The position numbers and the translations under genes were made by a program. Below, piece by piece: positions 61,297-64,000 of a stretch of 64,000 bases of DNA; position 1 is the first letter of the stretch; every line of letters begins with the position of its first letter. The notes beneath the pieces were generated by a model. The model did not search any database and was not told where the DNA came from. It was given only the letters and a program-made list of their open reading frames with translations. Origin of the DNA: Amycolatopsis camponoti (GTDB lineage: Bacteria > Actinomycetota > Actinomycetes > Mycobacteriales > Pseudonocardiaceae). The stretch covers positions 868,001-932,000 of the forward strand of contig NZ_CABVGP010000003.1 of assembly GCF_902497555.1 (NCBI RefSeq). Direction: 5' to 3'.

Positions 61297-61980
61297 TTAA
61301 CGCTTCCTGCTCCGCGCCCTCGGCTTGCTCGCCGTCGGGAGGCGACGGATCTTCACGACCGTGCTGGGGACCTCTAGTACTGCGGCACCGCATTCGACAA
61401 TCAGTGGGTCGGCCCCGCCGGCCTTGCGGATGGCGGCGCCGTCCCGCTCGATCTCCTCCGCCGCACTGGCGCCCTTGAGGGCGACCAGGAAGCCATCGGA
61501 CCGGACGAGCGGCAGACACCAGTCCGCGAGCCGGGCGAGCGGGGCGACCGCGCGAGCGGTGACGATGTCAGCGCCACCGAGCTGCTCACGCACAGGCCGC
61601 TCCTCCGCGCGTCCACGGACGACGGTGATCGGGAGTTCCAGCTTCTCGGCCACCTCGGCCAGCCAGTCCACCCGGCGGGCCATCGGTTCGAGCAAGACAA
61701 TATCGAGGTCCGGCCGCGCGATCGCGAGCGGCACTCCCGGAAGCCCCGCACCCGACCCGACATCGACGACGCGGGCGCCTTCCGGCATCTGCTCACCGAT
61801 GACGGCCGAGTTGAGAACGTGCCGCTCCCACAGCCGCTCGACCTCCCGCGGCCCGATCAGCCCACGCTCGACCCCGTGCAGTTCCAAGAGCTCGACGTAC
61901 CCGGCGGCTTGGTCCACGCGTTCACCGAACACCCGCTCCGCCGCGGCTCGCACCGCCACGGCGGCCTGATCCAAGCTCAC
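61297..61980 (-). CDS. rsmG: 16S rRNA (guanine527-N7)-methyltransferase
   Basis: 227 residues. It methylates G527 of 16S rRNA; loss in other bacteria gives low-level streptomycin resistance. The SAM-binding motif is VVDVGSGAGLPGVPLAIARPDLDIVLLEP (71 onward). LWERHVLNSAVI and VTARAVAPLARLADWCLPLVR are family hallmarks. The C-terminal extension is basic. The start GTG at 61980 has GAGGAG; longer frames would run through a parS site. Same position as gidB (Rv3919c). Confidence 0.95.
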   Translation of the reverse strand: MSLDQAAVAVRAAAERVFGERVDQAAGYVELLELHGVERGLIGPREVERLWERHVLNSAVIGEQMPEGARVVDVGSGAGLPGVPLAIARPDLDIVLLEPMARRVDWLAEVAEKLELPITVVRGRAEERPVREQLGGADIVTARAVAPLARLADWCLPLVRSDGFLVALKGASAAEEIERDGAAIRKAGGADPLIVECGAAVLEVPSTVVKIRRLPTASKPRARSRKR

Positions 61981-62002
61981 TCCGTCTACTCCTCGTCCGC
62001 GC

Positions 62003-62016
62003 GTTTCACGTGAAAC
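62003..62016. promoter_or_regulatory. parS: parS site (perfect GTTTCACGTGAAAC)
   Basis: Perfect 14-bp palindrome, 23 bp upstream of the rsmG start. Confidence 0.95.
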
Positions 62017-62110
62017 CGCGCTCCTGTGATTGTCCCCGATGTCGGACCGAAAACGAGCCGACAGTCCGCAGATGTGGAGAACTCCACTCGCCCGGCCGCC
62101 CGCGGGGACG

Positions 62111-62124
62111 GTTCCACGTGAAAC
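62111..62124. promoter_or_regulatory. parS: parS site (variant GTTCCACGTGAAAC)
   Basis: One base from perfect, upstream of rsmG. Confidence 0.9.
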
Positions 62125-62169
62125 ACGACGGCTCACCCGGGCGGCGCAGCCATCAGCAACCGCGACCGA

Positions 62170-62183
62170 GTTCCACGTGAAAC
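62170..62183. promoter_or_regulatory. parS: parS site (variant GTTCCACGTGAAAC)
   Basis: Identical to the site 59 bp to the left; its right end is 1 bp from the stop of the DUF6886-like gene. Confidence 0.9.
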
Positions 62184-62184
62184 A

Positions 62185-62721
62185 TCACCGCTGTAATTCG
62201 CTCGGCCGCGGCCGAGCGTTCCTCAACCGGATCCCGCTGAAGCCGAGAGAACTCGCCGACACCGCATCGACGAACCCCCACAAGTTCCGCATCACGCGAA
62301 GCTCGATCCCCGCCGCCTCGTGGAGCGCCAGCAGATCGCCGACCGGCTCCGGCGGACCCAGCGGCGAGACCGGAGACGTCGCCACCATCGCATGCGCGTG
62401 CGAGCCGAACGACCGGAACGACGAAGCCGCGAACCGGTACGCATACAACCGCACCGACTGCACCGCCGGGAGCCAGCCGTACTCGATCGCGTGTACCCGG
62501 GGACCGCCGAGCGACGCCCGATCCGGAGCGGTCGTCGACGGCGTCACCCAAGCCAGCGCGCGGGGGCACTGCCGCGGGAACCAGTAGTCCGGCGCTCTCG
62601 CGTCGTCGACCGCCCAGACGTACGCCTCCGGTTGCCGGGCCGTTGCGGCGACGTGGGGGACGAAGCGCGTGATCGTCGGGTCCTCCGAGAAGTGGAGAAC
62701 CTCATCCGGTGCCGGACGCAT
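62185..62721 (-). CDS. DUF6886-like protein
   Basis: 178 residues, soluble. It opens RPAPDEVLHFSEDPTITRFVPHVAATARQPEAYVWAVDDARAPDYWFPRQCPRALAW, the usual form of this small family, and has LYAYRFAASSFRSFGSHAHAMVAT later. Aromatic and His residues are many, but no catalytic motif is known. It lies between rsmG and jag, which are neighbours in mycobacteria, so it is an insertion in an otherwise conserved order. The start is ATG at 62721, or GTG 6 bases earlier; neither has a clear ribosome-binding site. Confidence 0.82.
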   Translation of the reverse strand: MRPAPDEVLHFSEDPTITRFVPHVAATARQPEAYVWAVDDARAPDYWFPRQCPRALAWVTPSTTAPDRASLGGPRVHAIEYGWLPAVQSVRLYAYRFAASSFRSFGSHAHAMVATSPVSPLGPPEPVGDLLALHEAAGIELRVMRNLWGFVDAVSASSLGFSGIRLRNARPRPSELQR

Positions 62722-62731
62722 GCACACAAAG

Positions 62732-62768
62732 AAGCGGCCCCACCTGACCGAGTCAAGTGGGGCCGCTT
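62732..62768 (-). terminator. Terminator after jag
   Basis: A 12-bp stem AAGCGGCCCCAC/GTGGGGCCGCTT; on the minus strand it is followed by CTTTGTG. It lies 16 bp past the jag stop and overlaps the 5' region of the DUF6886-like gene. Confidence 0.85.
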
Positions 62769-62783
62769 CGACAAACCGGGTAC

Positions 62784-63344
62784 TCAGGACTCCGGGAAGA
62801 TCACCACGCGGCGCTTCGGGTCCTCGCCCTCGCTCTCGCTCGTGACTCCGGCGACCGTCGCCACCGCGTCGTGAACGACCTTGCGCTCGAACGGGCTCAT
62901 CGGCTGCAGCCGCACCCGCTCGCCGTTCTGCAGGACCGACTCCGCCGTCGAGCGGCCGAGCTCGCGCAGCTCCTCGCGGCGGTCCGCGCGCCAGCCCGCG
63001 ATGTCCAGCATCAGCCGGCTCCGCGATCCCGTCTCCTGCTGGACCGCCAGCCGGGTCAGCTCCTGCAGCGCCTCGAGCACCGTGCCGCGGGGACCGACGA
63101 GCTTCTCGAGGTCCTCGCCGCCGTCGATGCTCACGATCGCGCGGCCCGCCTCGACGTCCAAGTCGATGTCGCCGTCGTAGTCGAGCAGGTCGAGCAGGCG
63201 CTCGAGGTAGTCGCCGGCGATGTCACCCTCCTGCACGAGGACGTCGTCGCCACCTCCCGCCTTCTGCTCGCCGGCCTCGTCGGAGGCGGGCTCCGGGGTC
63301 ACGTCGTCCTGATCGGCGTCGATCGTGTCGATCGTCTCCGACAT
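62784..63344 (-). CDS. jag: Jag/KhpB-type KH-R3H RNA-binding protein
   Basis: 186 residues. An acidic N-terminal tail of about 45 residues precedes a KH-type fold (EDLEKLVGPRGTVLEALQELTRLAVQQ, containing the G-P-R-G loop) and an R3H domain (LQPMSPFERKVVHDAVATV). These proteins bind small RNAs and mRNAs and are usually encoded next to yidC. The start is ATG at 63344 (or 63347) after GAGAGGAG. Corresponds to Rv3920c. Confidence 0.95.
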   Translation of the reverse strand: MSETIDTIDADQDDVTPEPASDEAGEQKAGGGDDVLVQEGDIAGDYLERLLDLLDYDGDIDLDVEAGRAIVSIDGGEDLEKLVGPRGTVLEALQELTRLAVQQETGSRSRLMLDIAGWRADRREELRELGRSTAESVLQNGERVRLQPMSPFERKVVHDAVATVAGVTSESEGEDPKRRVVIFPES

Positions 63345-63374
63345 CATTCGTCTCCTCTCCGAACCGGTCGCGCC

Positions 63375-64000
63375 TCAGCGGCGCTTCCGGCCCGACTTCC
63401 TGGTCGAGTCTTTGAGAAGGCCCGGCACCCCCGTGCCGTTGTCCTTCGAGCCGTTCGAGCCGTTCTGGCCGCTCGTGTCGGCCGGTGCCGGAGCAGCTGC
63501 CTCCGCGGCCTGGGCGGCGGCCTCCGCGGGCGAGGTCTGGGCGAAGCCGTGAGCCGAGCCCGCCTTCGTGACCTTCTTCTGCGAGCCGCCCTGGGCGGGC
63601 TGGTTCTTCTTCTGCTGGACCGGCTTCTGGCCGACCTTCGGCGCGGTCGGCTTCTGTCCCGGCTTCGGGCCGAGCGACGCACGCTTCTCAGCGGCCTCCG
63701 CCTTGCGGGCCGCCTCTTCCTTGTCGATCTTCGTGTAGACGAGACGCTGCTGCATCAGGGTCCAGCCGTTGTTCGCCAGCCAGTAGAAGAGGAGGCCGAG
63801 CGGGAACAGCGCACCGAAGACGAGCACACCGAGCGGGAAGACGTACATCGTCAGCTTGTTCATGATCGCGGTCTGCGGGGTGGCCGACGCGGCGTTCTGG
63901 CGGGCCACCGAGTGCCGCGCGGTGAGGTGCGTGGCGATCGACGCGATGATCATCAGGGGCAGCGCGACCGGGAGGACGCCCCACTGGAAGCCGACGTTCG
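63375..64000 (-). CDS. yidC: Membrane protein insertase YidC (C-terminal part; 5' end beyond window)
   Basis: The frame is open to the right edge. Visible are the last hydrophobic segments of the insertase (NVGFQWGVLPVALPLMIIASIATHL, MNKLTMYVFPLGVLVFGALFPLGLLFYWLANNGWTLMQQRLVY). A long tail of about 110 residues, rich in Lys, Gln, Ala and Pro, follows and ends in KSGRKRR. The tail is typical of actinobacterial YidC and may contact ribosomes. The gene precedes jag by 27 bp in one operon. Corresponds to Rv3921c, so rnpA, rpmH and dnaA should follow beyond the window. Confidence 0.95.
   Translation of the reverse strand, partial: NVGFQWGVLPVALPLMIIASIATHLTARHSVARQNAASATPQTAIMNKLTMYVFPLGVLVFGALFPLGLLFYWLANNGWTLMQQRLVYTKIDKEEAARKAEAAEKRASLGPKPGQKPTAPKVGQKPVQQKKNQPAQGGSQKKVTKAGSAHGFAQTSPAEAAAQAAEAAAPAPADTSGQNGSNGSKDNGTGVPGLLKDSTRKSGRKRR

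Overview
The window is about 64 kb of very GC-rich DNA with frequent GTG starts, 4-bp start/stop overlaps between consecutive genes and several leaderless promoters. It comes from a high-GC actinobacterium. From position 42,799 to the right end the order is pcnA, mutT4-type NUDIX, DUF6049 protein, murJ, pseudokinase, sigM, anti-sigma factor, trxB, trxA, cwlM, GNAT, [aminotransferase, Ddl-like ligase], parB, parA, rsmG, [DUF6886-like], jag, yidC. Apart from the bracketed insertions and the split murJ/pseudokinase, this is the Mycobacterium tuberculosis Rv3907c-Rv3921c block, so dnaA/oriC should lie just beyond the right edge. The type VII (ESX) accessory genes, the C-terminal Y-L-V-E-A-D-P-E-S-I-F-G motif and the general style point to Pseudonocardiaceae, most likely Amycolatopsis or a relative. 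That genus call is inference.

Layout: 1-7.6 kb holds a response regulator (cut at the left edge), a lipoprotein, a DUF1707 protein, an MFS exporter, PTS enzyme I, a ParB-like protein and ribokinase. 7.8-14.3 kb is a divergent ESX accessory locus: YbaB-like, small helical and WXG-like genes on the minus strand, and a PPE-like substrate, EspG-like chaperone, small protein and DUF3558 lipoprotein on the plus strand. 14.4-22.9 kb is mostly housekeeping: TetR/SDR, leuS with a Leu-codon leader peptide and attenuator, a phytase-like secreted protein, an SdpI-like membrane protein, YqgE and an MFS transporter.

23-40.5 kb is the most unusual part, an apparent single operon. It encodes a YbaB-like protein, a WXG100-like partner and a 2,581-residue polymorphic toxin. 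The toxin has a WXG-like head, a hydrophobic segment, about 1,000 residues of low-complexity repeats, then ADP-ribosyltransferase, papain-like, ADP-ribosyltransferase, papain-like and a C-terminal RelA/SpoT-like synthetase domain. Next come a small immunity candidate whose tail resembles the toxin's tail, a TNT-like protein, a degenerate ADP-ribosylglycohydrolase, a tandem dead-plus-live ADP-ribosylglycohydrolase and a second TNT-like protein. My reading is that this is an ESX-exported multi-warhead toxin with an immunity operon that includes an enzymatic eraser of ADP-ribosylation. An orphan sensor kinase and a methyltransferase separate it from the origin-proximal block.

Cell-envelope growth (MurJ, pseudokinase, CwlM, Ddl-like), thiol redox stress (SigM, TrxB/TrxA with a SigH/SigR-type promoter) and chromosome segregation (ParA, ParB and four parS sites) are grouped at the right end. 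I found no tRNA, rRNA, CRISPR array or insertion sequence.
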